A stretch of 48,500 bases of DNA. Source: Bugula neritina. Lineage: Eukaryota > Bryozoa > Gymnolaemata > Cheilostomatida > Bugulidae. The stretch spans positions 15,379,998 to 15,428,497 of the forward strand of contig OZ037767.1 in assembly GCA_964035545.1 (NCBI GenBank), in the 5' to 3' direction. The notes under the pieces were generated by a model that worked only from the letters and a program-made list of their open reading frames with translations, ran no database searches and had not been told where the DNA came from. Positions within the stretch are counted from its first letter, which is position 1. Each line of letters starts with the position of its first letter. A program made the position numbers and the translations under genes. Below, in pieces: positions 13,051-23,202 of the stretch.

Positions 13051-13355
13051 TGTGGTGGTTCGTGGAACTACCAGCAGCACAACATGTAGGGTCGCGTAAT
13101 TGACCCGGAACAATGGATAGCCAATTAGCGTATTTGATAGTTAGCAGCAATTATAGTTTCCCGCTGCTAACTCAGTCGAAGTTAGAGTGCTGAATAGATT
13201 AGATGTGTAAATTGTCAGATGTATTGTATCGTTTTATAATGTATTATTGTGTGTAAAATATATACTCGTTCACTCGACTTATTCTGGTGCAGTTCTATAG
13301 CAAGTAATTAGACTCTCTGGATAGCATATCAACCCTAAATCTGAAAAACATAATA
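13051..13355 (+). repeat. 5' LTR of the Ty3/gypsy element
   Basis: Pairs with 20248-20552. It begins TGTGGTGG and ends CATAATA, where the 3' LTR ends CATAACA, so its terminal CA has become TA. A 9-bp stem GTTAGCAGC/GCTGCTAAC occupies 13140-13171. Confidence 0.97.
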
Positions 13356-13356
13356 G

Positions 13357-13374
13357 TGGTGGCAGCGGTGGGAT
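13357..13374 (+). other. Primer-binding site (tRNA-Leu type)
   Basis: TGGTGGCAGCGGTGGGAT starts one base after the 5' LTR. Its complement ATCCCACCGCTGCCACCA equals the 3' end, with CCA, of animal tRNA-Leu as I recall it. All 18 bases fit. Confidence 0.8.
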
Positions 13375-13386
13375 AGTGCATCCAAG

Positions 13387-14340
13387 ATGGAGACTGAAAA
13401 TGCTGGAACTCAACCACCGGCAATAGAAGGTGAGCGTAGAGACAATGCTGTAGAGACAATGCCTGTTAACCATGTAGTAGAAGAGCGAAGGGTTCCGCGA
13501 GAACTAACTGAGGACCGCTACCGGTTAAAGGCGCCCACCTTCACGGGTGAAGAGGAGGTGGAACAATTTATCCAAGAGTTTAGCGACGTAATGGACATCG
13601 CCCAGTGGCCCCCTAGGGTGGCCTTGCTGAAGCTTAGAATGGCATTGATGGACAAAGCCAAGCCTTATGGGCTGGGCGTAGACATTGATAATATCTTTGC
13701 TTCTCTGCGGGCCCGCTTCGGCCTCTCTGCTACAGATGCCAGGGCCCGATTGCAGAGGTTGCGGCGTGATCCCCGCACCCCACTGCGGGAGCACGCCGCC
13801 GCGGTCATGAAGCTGGCACAGATCGCGTACAGCGACTTGCCCCCAGTCAACCGCGAGAGGTATACCCTCGACGCTTTCATAGCATCTGTCGACGATCTGG
13901 GTCTCCACCACCAGTTTCTAGCTAGGGGAGTCACCACCGTTGAAGATGCTTTGACTGAGGGGGAAGCTTACCTCCTAGCTAATCAAATGCATAAAAGTCG
14001 CGGGAGCTCCCGTCAAGTGGAGATAGACCGCGCGGACACGGCCGCGGGAGAAGGGGAGGAAACCCCCGCCGCGGCTGCCGTGTCCCAGTTGGCGACGGCA
14101 TCGAAAGTCACTCAACTGACAGACATGCTGGCCAAACTGATAGCAACACTGACACCCCAAACCCCAGTGAGTACCGCCACTGAGCCCTTGCGGCCACCGG
14201 CGCCGCCACAGGGAGAAACAGTCAGTTTCTGCTGGGAGTGCGGAAATCAAGGACATTTCCGCTGGTACTGTCCCTTCCTAAATCAGGGGTTAAACTACCG
14301 CGGCCCGCAGATGTTCCCACCTCCTGCGGGCCGACGATGA
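13387..14340 (+). CDS. gag: Gag polyprotein of the Ty3/gypsy element
   Basis: 317 residues from the first ATG after the primer-binding site. Gag forms the cytoplasmic particle that packages element RNA. The N-terminal half is a helical capsid-like domain (around residues 50-200), followed by an Ala/Thr/Pro-rich linker and one CCHC zinc knuckle near residues 284-297 (CWECGNQGHFRWYC, spacing C-2-C-4-H-4-C) that would bind RNA. The frame is intact. Its 3' end overlaps the pol frame by about 157 bases, and a -1 frameshift signal lies inside the overlap. Confidence 0.93.
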   Translation: METENAGTQPPAIEGERRDNAVETMPVNHVVEERRVPRELTEDRYRLKAPTFTGEEEVEQFIQEFSDVMDIAQWPPRVALLKLRMALMDKAKPYGLGVDIDNIFASLRARFGLSATDARARLQRLRRDPRTPLREHAAAVMKLAQIAYSDLPPVNRERYTLDAFIASVDDLGLHHQFLARGVTTVEDALTEGEAYLLANQMHKSRGSSRQVEIDRADTAAGEGEETPAAAAVSQLATASKVTQLTDMLAKLIATLTPQTPVSTATEPLRPPAPPQGETVSFCWECGNQGHFRWYCPFLNQGLNYRGPQMFPPPAGRR

Positions 14341-17300
14341 AACCTCTAGGGAAGAAGAAACGCAGGTCACCCAGACGGGTACCGCGTACTGGTAACCAAC
14401 CGTGGCAACAGCCACGGCGGACCAGCAAGGGGCTCCGCTCCGCCGCTACCTTTTCCATGCCCCTTCATAACAGATTCGCAGGGCTACAAGCCCAAGAATC
14501 TGGATGGGAGCCCACAAAGGTAGCCGGGAATCTAGCCTCGGCACCCCCGAGGCCTACTTACCACCGCCCCAAGAGACCTCCTTCGCGACCCAAAGCGAGG
14601 GAGGTACTCCCTGCGAGAGTAAGGCCCGAAGAGAGAGTTCAGGTGCAGCCCCATGGGAACAGCTATTTCTTGCCCGGTAAACTAGAAGGCAAAGCTGTTA
14701 CATTCCTCATTGATTCGGGCTGTACCACGAACCTCTTGAGCCGCCAACTCTTCGACACCCTCAGTGCTAGGGTCAGGGGTGAGATGGAGTCATACGAAGG
14801 GGAGTACGGCACCCTAGCAGACGGGTCGTGCCTTCCCTTCTATGGTATAATTGAGCTGACGGGACAAGTCCGTGATCAAACGATCCAAGAGACGTTCATC
14901 GTCAGTCAGCTCAAGGAGGACGCCATCCTCGGGATGCCATTCCTAAAACGGCACGGATGTCACATAGATTTTAGCAAATCTGCGATGATGATGTCCGGGC
15001 GAGAACTCGCCTGCGTCGACAAGTTCGGCCGCCCTTTAGTGGGAGGTGTGCAAGTGGTACGCAACCGTACCATACCAGGCCGCTCCCGGGCTACCATTCA
15101 CTGCAGGGTGAATAATAGCCGGATCTCTGGACTCGGGGTAGTTGAAGGCGCGCACGAAAAGATCCAACTTGCCAGCAGTCTGAATCAGCTGACTGAGCAA
15201 GGGGAGATCTTAGTGCAGTGCGTCAACCCCTTTACCGAGTCTATCAAGCTTCCGGCTGGGTCGATGCTGGGCCGTTTTCACTCTGTTCAGGAGGAAGACG
15301 TAGGCCCGTCGCTGGGTGATGCGACAGAGGCACTTCCTCAGTGCCCTACTCAAGGGCGAGGGGCAGTCCCAACACATCTCCGGGAGTTATATGACACAGC
15401 CTGTAGCGGCTGCGCGAGTAACAAAGAACGCCAAGTTATGGCCAACTTACTACGCGACTACGGTGATGTGTTCAGCAGCGGAGAGCATGACGTGGGACTG
15501 ACTGGAATTGTCAGACACGAAATACCGCTGACTGCAGGGACAGTCACTGTCCGGCAGCCCACACGCAGGCTGAGACCGGAGAAAGAGAAGGAGGTTAGCC
15601 GACAAGTACGGGATCTTCTGGACCGGGGACTGATAGAGCCCGCCCATAGTGCGTGGAGCTCGCCAGTTGTACTGGTCCGGAAGAAAGACGGCAGTTGGCG
15701 GTTCTGTGTGGATTACCGCAAACTCAATAGCGTAACCATACAGGGCGCCTACCCTCTACCTCGTATTGACGAGTCATTGGACGCCCTAGCCGGCAGCAAG
15801 TACTTCAGTACGTTAGACTTGCTAAGCGGCTATTGGCAAGTTCCTTTGAGTCCCGACGCCCAGGAGAAAGCGGCGTTTATCACACGGGACGGTTTGTGAA
15901 AGTGGAAGGTGCTGCCTTTCGGGTTGACCTCCGCCCCAGCCACCTTCCAGAGGCTAATGGAGCAAGTCCTCAGCGGGCTCCATTGGAAGACACTGCTGAT
16001 CTACCTCGATGATGTCATCATGATCTCCCCAGACTTCGAGACACATGTCAGTCGTCTGCAGGAAGTCTTTGAGAGACTCCGAGGTGCCGGTCTTAAGCTC
16101 AAACCTTCTAAGTGCGCTCTATTGCAGCCAGAGTTTGAGTACCTGGGGCACGTTGTCGGTCGAAACGGCGTGGCAACGGATCCCGAGAAGGTACGGGCAA
16201 TAGAAGACTGGGTCACCCCCCAAGACTTGACCGGACTCCGGGCTTTCTTGGGGCTGGTAGGGTATTACAGACAATACATACCAGACTTTGCGGGCATAGC
16301 ACAGCCGTTAAACCGGCTCACCGCAAAGGGAGTGACGTGGCAGTGGACCCCAGTCGAACAAGGAGCGTTCGACCGCCTCAAGGGCAGCCTACTAACGGCG
16401 CCCATCTTGGCCTACCCAGACCCCACTCTGGAGTACATCCTCGACACGGACGCCAGTGACCAAAATGTTGGCGCTGTGCTGTCACAAGTGCAGGAAGGCC
16501 GAGAAGTAGTAGTAGCCTACTACAGCAAGTCTCTCTCACCCACTGAACGAAACTACTGCACTACCCGCAAGGAGCTGCTGGCAGTAATCAAGTCAGTGAA
16601 GCATTTCAGACCATACCTATATGGCAGGAAGTTCCGGCTGCGTACGGATCATGCCTCGCTGATCTGGTTGTGCAAGAGAGCAGAGCCCTCTAGTCAGGTC
16701 GCCCGGTGGCTCGAAATCCTAGCTGAATTCTCATACCGGATCGAACCTCGACCGGGCAAGAGACACAGCAATGCGGATGGGTTGAGGCGCCGACCTGACG
16801 GAGGTTGCAAACAGTGTCTCAACATCGAGAGGAGGGATGGAGGTCCCCCGCGATGCGAGTTGGAGACGCTGGCTCACCACGGAGCACCGTTCGACTGGGA
16901 CCAGGGTCAACTCAGGCAGGGAGTTGATGAGTCCCCGGTGGGTGTACAAAACCTCCGCGCCAACCCTGTACTGGCCGGTAATTTTCGAGAGCTGAAGAAG
17001 CTCCAAGAAGAGCTGCCTGGAGTCGTGGCAGACATATACCGGGCCAAAAGGGAAGGGCGACAACCCAGCGAAGAACGCATACGACAGGGATGCGCCGAGT
17101 TCCGGCTATACTGTCAGCGTTGGGACTCGCTGCGGATCGGGCAGGATGGGTTACTAACCATCTCTCTAGCCGCCAGCGGCAGACACCCGGAGAGGAAGAG
17201 GGTAGTCTGCCCCAAGGTCATCCGCCGTGAGTTGATTTGGGATACTCACAAACAGGCCCACGCAGGGGTCAAGAGAGCGATGTCCAAATTACGACTCCGG

Positions 17301-18860
17301 TGGTATTGGCCACAAATGGAGCGTGACGTCCGACTCAGAGTCAAACAGTGTGAGATCTGCCAGGCCAGTAAGCATAGCCGCCCCCCTGGTGAAGCAGGAC
17401 GGCGGAGGCTATATGCTGGTAGGCCCTGGCAAGTAGTCGCTGTAGACCTGGTCGGACCCATGCCCCTGACCCCCAGAGGCAATAATTGGATCCTAGTACT
17501 AACCGACCACTTTACTAGGTGGGCGGATGCTCTGGCTATCCCAGATGCATCAGCCCCAACAGTGGCCAGGGCACTAGACCAACATGTATTCTGTTATTTT
17601 GAGCTCCCCGAACAGATACACTCTGATCAAGGCGCTCAATTCCAGTCTCAACTGATGAGCGACCTTTGCCACCTCTGGGGGGTAAATCAGAGCAGGACCA
17701 CCCCCTACCACCCTCAAGGTAACGGGGTGGTGGAGCGCAACAACCGGATGCTAGGTGATGCGCTCCGGAGTCTCCTCCTTGGACGAGGTCAAGAGGAATG
17801 GGATACGGTGTTGCCGCAAGTCATGCGTGCATACCGTAGCACCCCACACACCAGTACTGGTGAGACCCCAAACCTCTTGATGCTCGGGAGAGAGACTCGT
17901 GTCCCTGACCATCTCACCTACCACGTTCCAGAGCAAGACAACTCGGTTCACGAGTATGCCAGTGAACTAGTGGAACGGATGAAGGCCGCACACGATATAC
18001 TGCGAAAACAGCAGTGGAAGGTGCGGCACGAAGATTCCGATGAACCACCTCTCTATCAAACGGGAGATAAGGTGTGGATGGTCAATTACCGTAGGCGTCG
18101 CGGACAGGCTGATAAACTAAAGCCTAAGTTCGTAGGACCCTACGTGATCGTCGAGGCTATGCCCAATCATACGTACAAGATTGAGCGCTCAGGACAGGTG
18201 TCTATCCAGAATGAGTCTCGCTTGAAACCGTATTGGGCTAGCCTCGACGCAGTGGGAGAAGCCCCCCCGTTGTTGGAGCCCAGGAGGCAGACAACAACGC
18301 GCGGGCGACGGCGGCATGGACCTGAATACGAAGTGGTCATACCGCGAGAAGAAAACTTGGTGAGAGAGGAACGGCAGCTTTTGCCAACGGAAGCGTGTCC
18401 GCCACCGCCAAGTCTAATTCCATCACTTCCAGAAACCGAACCGGTTCCGGAAGTGCAAACCCCCACGGAGGGAGGGGCTCCGTCCGGAGAACAAGAAGAG
18501 GTGACCGCTAACGGTGAAGTAGAGACGCCATTAGAGGCCCCTACTAACGAACCGGCAAGCGTGTCACCCCCCCTAGAAAGGGGACAGCGTACGAGGCAAC
18601 CCCCCGCATACTTGAAGGACTTCATATGCGACTGCGTTAAAAGCGGCGTGTATGAAAGTCTAGGGGAAAACCGTACGAGAAAAGTATCGAGCAAATGTGG
18701 GAGTTGTCAACACCACGGAAATATCAACTTTTGTATCGGCGGAAATAGAAACAAAATTCATCCGCCGGGTGCACAAAGTCTTAATCACGCACCCCAACCA
18801 CGTTGCTCGATCTTTTCATACGCTGATGCAGTCAGGAGTAGACGTGTTTCCAAGCAGTAG
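14184..18860 (+). pseudogene. pol: Pol polyprotein of the Ty3/gypsy element, interrupted by one TGA in RT
   Basis: The frame is open from 14184 and would be entered by frameshifting near 14289. In order it encodes: protease (active site IDSG near 14712, later ILGMPF); reverse transcriptase (FCVDYRKLN, then the YLDD catalytic motif near 16000); RNase H (DTDASD and a later RTDHASL); integrase zinc region (CEICQ); the D,D-E core (VDLVGP, HSDQGAQF, VVERNN); and a GPY/F-like module (KFVGPYVI). A TGA at 15897-15899 replaces the Trp usually found just before the LPFGL motif. The remaining 961 codons run open in the same frame to TAG at 18858-18860. The C-terminal tail is Pro/Glu-rich. Apart from that single base the gene looks intact, which agrees with young LTRs. 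Confidence 0.93.
14289..14333 (+). promoter_or_regulatory. -1 programmed ribosomal frameshift signal between gag and pol
   Basis: The heptamer GTTAAAC (14289-14295) is positioned in gag frame as G TTA AAC. Five bases later a perfect 10-bp GC-rich stem forms from CGGCCCGCAG (14301-14310) and CTGCGGGCCG (14324-14333) with a 13-base loop. Slipping back one base enters the pol frame, which is open from 14184. GTTAAAC is a known slippery heptamer in an arterivirus. Arrangement and spacing match the classical design; function is inferred. Confidence 0.8.
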
Positions 18861-19186
18861 TTCAAACCATTTCACACATTCAGTATGTCTTACGACAACA
18901 GATCGTGGGGTGAGTTAACTATATCTTAATGTGAAACTAGATTGCATCGCTCAGCTCCGACTCACTGAGTCAATCGAGCTGGAGATAGGTTAGTGAAATA
19001 CCGTAGTAAGAACTCAGTTTGACTTAGAGATTTTTTATAATCTCATTGCAATACGTGTTCTATCTGACTATTCGCTACCATAAATCTCTACGAGGTAACT
19101 GAATTAGGAGTTGCCAAGCTATTCAAGCTGACAACACGGCAGTGCACTGTATTAACACTGTCGAAACTTTTTCAGATTACACTTGA
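18861..19186 (+). other. Spacer between pol and ORF3 of the element
   Basis: No sustained open frame. It ends with a TGA in the ORF3 frame (19184-19186). A pyrimidine-rich AG (CTTTTTCAG, ending 19175) looks like a splice acceptor but lies before that stop. Confidence 0.5.
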
Positions 19187-19957
19187 CCCGCTATAACCAG
19201 GGTACGGGATAGAGCACTTCCCGCTCCGCATCCGGAGGAGTATGCTAGTGGTGACCGGCCCGAGCCACTACGCCGCCGTTGGCGGTGGGTGTCTCCAGAA
19301 ACAGAGGAAGAAATAGAAACGGCCTGGGGGTCCAGAGGACGGACGAGATGCCAGATTTGTGGTGAAGAATGTGCCTCTCACCGCTCCTTGAAGCTACATG
19401 TCAATGCTCATCTCCTACTCACATTCTGCCCCTGCGGACACAATGATGTTTACCCCTACCCCGTCACCAGACATCGAGTGACGGGCTGTTTCTCTGGAGA
19501 AAACTACGTGGTCGACGCTAAGCTCTACCCGGAGTTCTTCACCCTTATACGACCCCTAGTGAAGAAGGCAATGCTGTTAGCCGTCCTGACCTCGGGGTTC
19601 CAACGTGTATTAGACAACGCCAGACAACAATCCCCGTTGGTATCTGATCGCCCTCAGACTACGTACACCCCCGAAGAGTTTGCCTATCCAGAAGAAGGAG
19701 AGATCTCCCCTACCCCGACGAAGAGACGAACCAGGTCCCCCAGTCCCCCTTTGCGCCGCAGACGGACACCGTCCCCAGACCCAGTCCGCCTGGCCACAGT
19801 AGAGGAACGCCTCCTGCGATTACAAGAAGAATTCACCCAGTTGGCACCGGATCTACTTAATACTAGAACAGGGCTCTTCCAACTCAAGGGATCCGTATGC
19901 CGGATGAAACGGAAACTGCGTACATGCCAAGCCAAGCACCAGCGTGCCCAACAATGA
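19187..19957 (+). CDS. ORF3 of the Ty3/gypsy element: C2H2 zinc finger, basic SP-rich region, coiled coil
   Basis: Open frame of 257 codons on the sense strand after pol. It contains a classical C2H2 finger, CQIC then twelve residues then HVNAH (near 19349-19412), and a second Cys/His cluster (FCPCGHND, later RHRVTGC). Next comes a basic Ser-Pro/Arg region (KRRTRSPSPPLRRRRTPSP) that could act as a nuclear signal, and a C-terminal heptad-like segment (VEERLLRLQEEF). There is no in-frame ATG before the finger. Expression would need splicing (an AG after TCTCC lies at 19297-19298), a non-ATG start or fusion to an upstream frame. Standard Ty3/gypsy elements lack such a gene, so it may be captured or lineage-specific. 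It has no membrane segments, so it is not an envelope gene. Function unknown. Confidence 0.75.
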   Translation, partial: PAITRVRDRALPAPHPEEYASGDRPEPLRRRWRWVSPETEEEIETAWGSRGRTRCQICGEECASHRSLKLHVNAHLLLTFCPCGHNDVYPYPVTRHRVTGCFSGENYVVDAKLYPEFFTLIRPLVKKAMLLAVLTSGFQRVLDNARQQSPLVSDRPQTTYTPEEFAYPEEGEISPTPTKRRTRSPSPPLRRRRTPSPDPVRLATVEERLLRLQEEFTQLAPDLLNTRTGLFQLKGSVCRMKRKLRTCQAKHQRAQQ

Positions 19958-20236
19958 CTCTAGTTCTGCTGTCGGAATAATCCGCAACTTCGTCCTCTTG
20001 GGGGAACCCAGGACATCGTGCAAATGCTTGACTGCTCGACAGACTATTCCTTGTCCAATACCACAGCTAGCCGGTATTCCTCGTCTATAGCTGGTCAATT
20101 GTAGGTAACGGACTGTTATAATGACTCTGTCTATTATTATGTATCTTCCTGTGTGTTATGTATTATTTTGGTCTACTGATGTATGCGGTTAATAATGAAT
20201 GTTTTTTTATATATATCAGAGAGAAGGCTTTCTGCT

Positions 20237-20247
20237 GGTGGGGGCGG
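20237..20247 (+). other. Polypurine tract of the Ty3/gypsy element
   Basis: GGTGGGGGCGG directly abuts the 3' LTR and is the expected site of plus-strand priming. It is interrupted by T and C, so it is not a pure tract. Confidence 0.65.
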
Positions 20248-20552
20248 TGTGGTGCTTCGTGGAACTACCAGCAGCACAACATGTAGGGTCGCGTAATTGA
20301 CCCGGAACAACGGATAGCCAATTAGCGTATTTGATAGTTAGCAGCAATTATAGTTTCCCGCTGCTAACTCAGTCGAAGTTAGAGTGCTGAATAGATTAGA
20401 TGTGTAAATTGTCAGATGTATTGTATCGTTTTATAATGTATTATTGTGTGTAAAATATATACTCGTTCACTCGACTTATCCGGGTGCAGTTCTATAGCAA
20501 GTAATTAGACTCTCTGGATAGCATATCAACCCTAAATCTGAAAAACATAACA
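20248..20552 (+). repeat. 3' LTR of the Ty3/gypsy element
   Basis: 305 bases starting TGTGGTGC and ending AACA, with the same internal 9-bp hairpin (20337-20368). The host exon of copy C resumes directly after the ATAT duplication. Confidence 0.97.
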
Positions 20553-21716
20553 ATATCTTTTATTGAACATCCAACTGATTCTACTAAAATAATAGCAGCT
20601 ACATCAAAACAACTTGTAGAGATCAATCATCATGGAGACTGTACAGTAGTAGCTGGTGTGCAGCTGCAAGGTTGTTTGCATACGCAAAACTCACTTTCAT
20701 TTGCTTCTATCAGCCATATTGTTTATGCTCACTTCACTGATCTGAATATACATCACTTCCTGTTTAAAAAGTCTGTCATCTTGGTGGCTGATGAAGGTGA
20801 CCATTACATTAAATTCTTTGAATTTCAACAGAAATCTTTGTTCTCTAATTTTCAAACCTACAAAATTGGCAATTGTGGACTTCCACAAGTATCCCCTCTG
20901 TTAGCTGGTAGGGTTCAACATTTCAACGAACCTCAAGCAATCAAGTTGAACAGCCCAAAACATCTTTCTCTGTACCATGACTCTGAGACTATCAGACTGG
21001 TTGTTAACTGTGTACTGACTGAAGTATACTCTGTTATTGTTAGTATCTATCCAACTCACACTGTAGCATATGAGTACAGTGGACACCCAGGGTATGTAAC
21101 TGATATGTTGAATTATTTTGATTTTCCAGTGATGAAATCACAAAGATTTAGCAGTGTGGAGGGCAAAAGTGATTTAGCAAAAGTAGAATTGCATATTGAG
21201 GATAGTTTTGGCACATTACTTGGGATTTATTTTTATTTTTGTGAGTCAACTATTAGTTCAGAAGTTCCCAGACTGTTAGTTGATTTGCCAACAATATTAA
21301 TGAGTGGTAAAACTCAATATTTGATTTACAATCATACTAGTCAAGAGCTGTTCATACGGAATTTACAAATTTTACATCTTCCTCTGGAAGCAGAGTCTAA
21401 ACTGAGTCAGTATACTGTAGCACGTGATTCTCTCATACTCTACAGTCAAAGCCTGAAAACATTTTATTTCACAAAGAAATATTCTCAATATCAGAGAGTT
21501 AGTGAGAGTTAGTGTAGTCAGTCTATTATACAAAAGTTACAGGTGAATGGAGCTGAATCTTGTGCTTATGTCTGCTTTACATATGGCGACCTTTGTGTTT
21601 ACTTTTCATTTAATAGTGTAGACAACTTCTGTAATATTCATAATGAGGTCAGCAATACTAGTTTCATTACTGCTCCAGGTTTCTACTGTTACACATCTTT
21701 AAATTATATATTTTAA

Positions 21717-23202
21717 ATGTTTAAACAATTTTTTGGCTCTTTTAACAACGATATTATATCCCAATTTTAATTTAGTAAGTTATCACACAAATAATAACTT
21801 ATTGAATGGGTTTTCTGACAAAGAATAATAACTTATTGATTGAGTTTTCTGACAAAGAACGTAATTTTTTTCTGATGCTGGTAACATTTACAATTATATT
21901 TATGTTTACAGTGTAATATCTATGTTTCGTACAATATTTTAGTTATGTTGACATTTATGCTATAGCTGTTGTGAATTCAATAAACACTAATCTCGGTTCT
22001 ATAATGTGTTTTATCTCAATATATAACTAGATATACCATTTTAATCAAAAAAAAAGCCATAATCAAAAAAGGAGAACAATGATCAGTTAAGGTAATTGAA
22101 AGGGCACAACAGAAACCTATATTATATGAAATGGGCAAAAGAGGACAACTCTAGATATTCATAATATCCCAGTGATAATTTCACTTATTGACTGCAAATG
22201 CATATTTTTTGTCTGATTAGCCAATTAAAAATCAGTGACTATGTTTTCAACAGCCATGCTTGTGTTTTACTAAATCACCCAATCAAATAATTGCTAAGGT
22301 AGCATTCGACTCTCTTAACTAACTTATTACATTATTTCGTCAGTTTAAAACTTCAAAGAAGCATCCAATATGTTATAAAGGATAATGAGTGCTTCTAGTA
22401 ACATGTGACAGCATGAACTCTGATTGGTATCGCTGACTGTATTATTACTAAGTGAAAAAACATTGAGGTAACGAAACAGTAAAAATTTTTTCACTCTGCT
22501 TTATTTAACATATTATATACTTATTTATATATATTTAGATGCTGAGTAGTGAATTTATCACTGGAACTCATGCATGCAAGATAACAGAAATATGTATGAG
22601 GCAAAATTTAAAAATATGATGAAGTAATTTAGCGAAGCAGTAACAAAATTAGTATAATATAATAATTGATATATATAGTAAGAAATATTGTTATTGTGGG
22701 CTATAATAAACTATTTTAGAATTAAACTAATGCATGTAATATATTCATAAATCAATCAAGCTTTACATTATAACATATAACAGCCTAATTGTTACACATA
22801 ATATTTCTATTCGTTATATAATTCAAGGTGCTTTCTTCGGTAATTTCATGGCAAAAACGAACACTATATAATAATGCTATATGCTGTATCAACTGTTATA
22901 AAATGATAATAAAAACTGATAATATATAATATAAAGTAATATAAATGCATAATCAAACAACTCAGGTAAAAACTAAACAATAATAAAGTCTAAAAAGTTT
23001 ATCAAAATACAGCACAAAGCTATTACAAAGTATATTTCCTTGCTATATCATGATAGTACATGCATGGCTGCATGAATAGAATCTATTACCAGTTATATAA
23101 TTTACTTGATCATAACGTCTTAAAGCTAATAGTATATGCAGCTTATAACCAGTTAGAATGTCAACGTAAGTGAGGTAAAGACATTTACTGTTGAAGAGCT
23201 AT
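21717..23202. other. Gene-free stretch between copy C and the ankyrin gene
   Basis: AT-rich DNA. It holds a short direct repeat (AATAATAACTTATTGA near 21789 and 21824) and the candidate poly(A) signal, and at the right the 3' end of the convergent ankyrin gene. I see no further gene or RNA. Confidence 0.6.
21979..21984 (+). promoter_or_regulatory. Candidate polyadenylation signal for copy C
   Basis: AATAAA about 260 bases after the original stop of copy C. Plausible but unsupported by transcript data. Confidence 0.4.

Larger units (their letters stand above)
13051..20552 (+). mobile_element. Ty3/gypsy LTR retrotransposon, nearly complete, inserted in copy C exon 3
   Basis: 7,502 bases bounded by 305-bp LTRs that start with TG and flanked by a 4-bp duplication ATAT (13047-13050 and 20553-20556). 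The order is LTR, primer-binding site, gag, pol (protease, RT, RNase H, integrase), ORF3 with zinc finger, polypurine tract, LTR. RT preceding integrase and the GPY/F-like tail of integrase place it in Ty3/gypsy (Metaviridae). The LTRs differ at five positions by eye, about 1.6 percent, so the insertion is fairly recent. The internal region is clearly richer in G and C than the host DNA. One nonsense codon in RT means this copy cannot make full Pol itself. No envelope-like gene was recognised. Confidence 0.95.
11218..21716 (+). pseudogene. WSC-NHL-PAN family copy C, disrupted by an LTR retrotransposon and a nonsense codon
   Basis: Exon 1 is 11218-11374, exon 2 is 12575-12742, and exon 3 starts at 12964 but is split at 13050 by the Ty3/gypsy element, resuming at 20557. 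ATG is present, followed by a signal peptide (MHQYLMCIALVPIVYGS) and a full WSC domain (MGCYKD, CIGYC, TCFCG, QICGGGW). Removing the element and one TSD copy restores an open frame through the NHL-like segment (VILVADEGDHYIKFF). A TAG at 21510-21512 then stops the frame just before the PAN module, which continues in frame to TAA at 21714-21716 (ESCAYVCFTYG). The stop aligns with a Phe codon of copy B. The intron 1 donor is GC rather than GT (AGAG/GCAAGT), and it keeps the family phase. I regard the copy as a recent pseudogene; a truncated WSC product could still be made. Confidence 0.85.

Noticed and set aside
13525-18694. Several antisense ORFs within the Ty3/gypsy element
   Set aside because: GC-rich DNA gives long antisense frames opposite gag and pol; none shows a known domain.
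19164-19176. CTTTTTCAG as splice acceptor for ORF3
   Set aside because: A TGA in the ORF3 frame at 19184-19186 lies after it, so it cannot start ORF3.
18861-19957. Envelope gene after pol
   Set aside because: No signal peptide, membrane segment or glycoprotein features; the ORF encodes a zinc finger and basic region.
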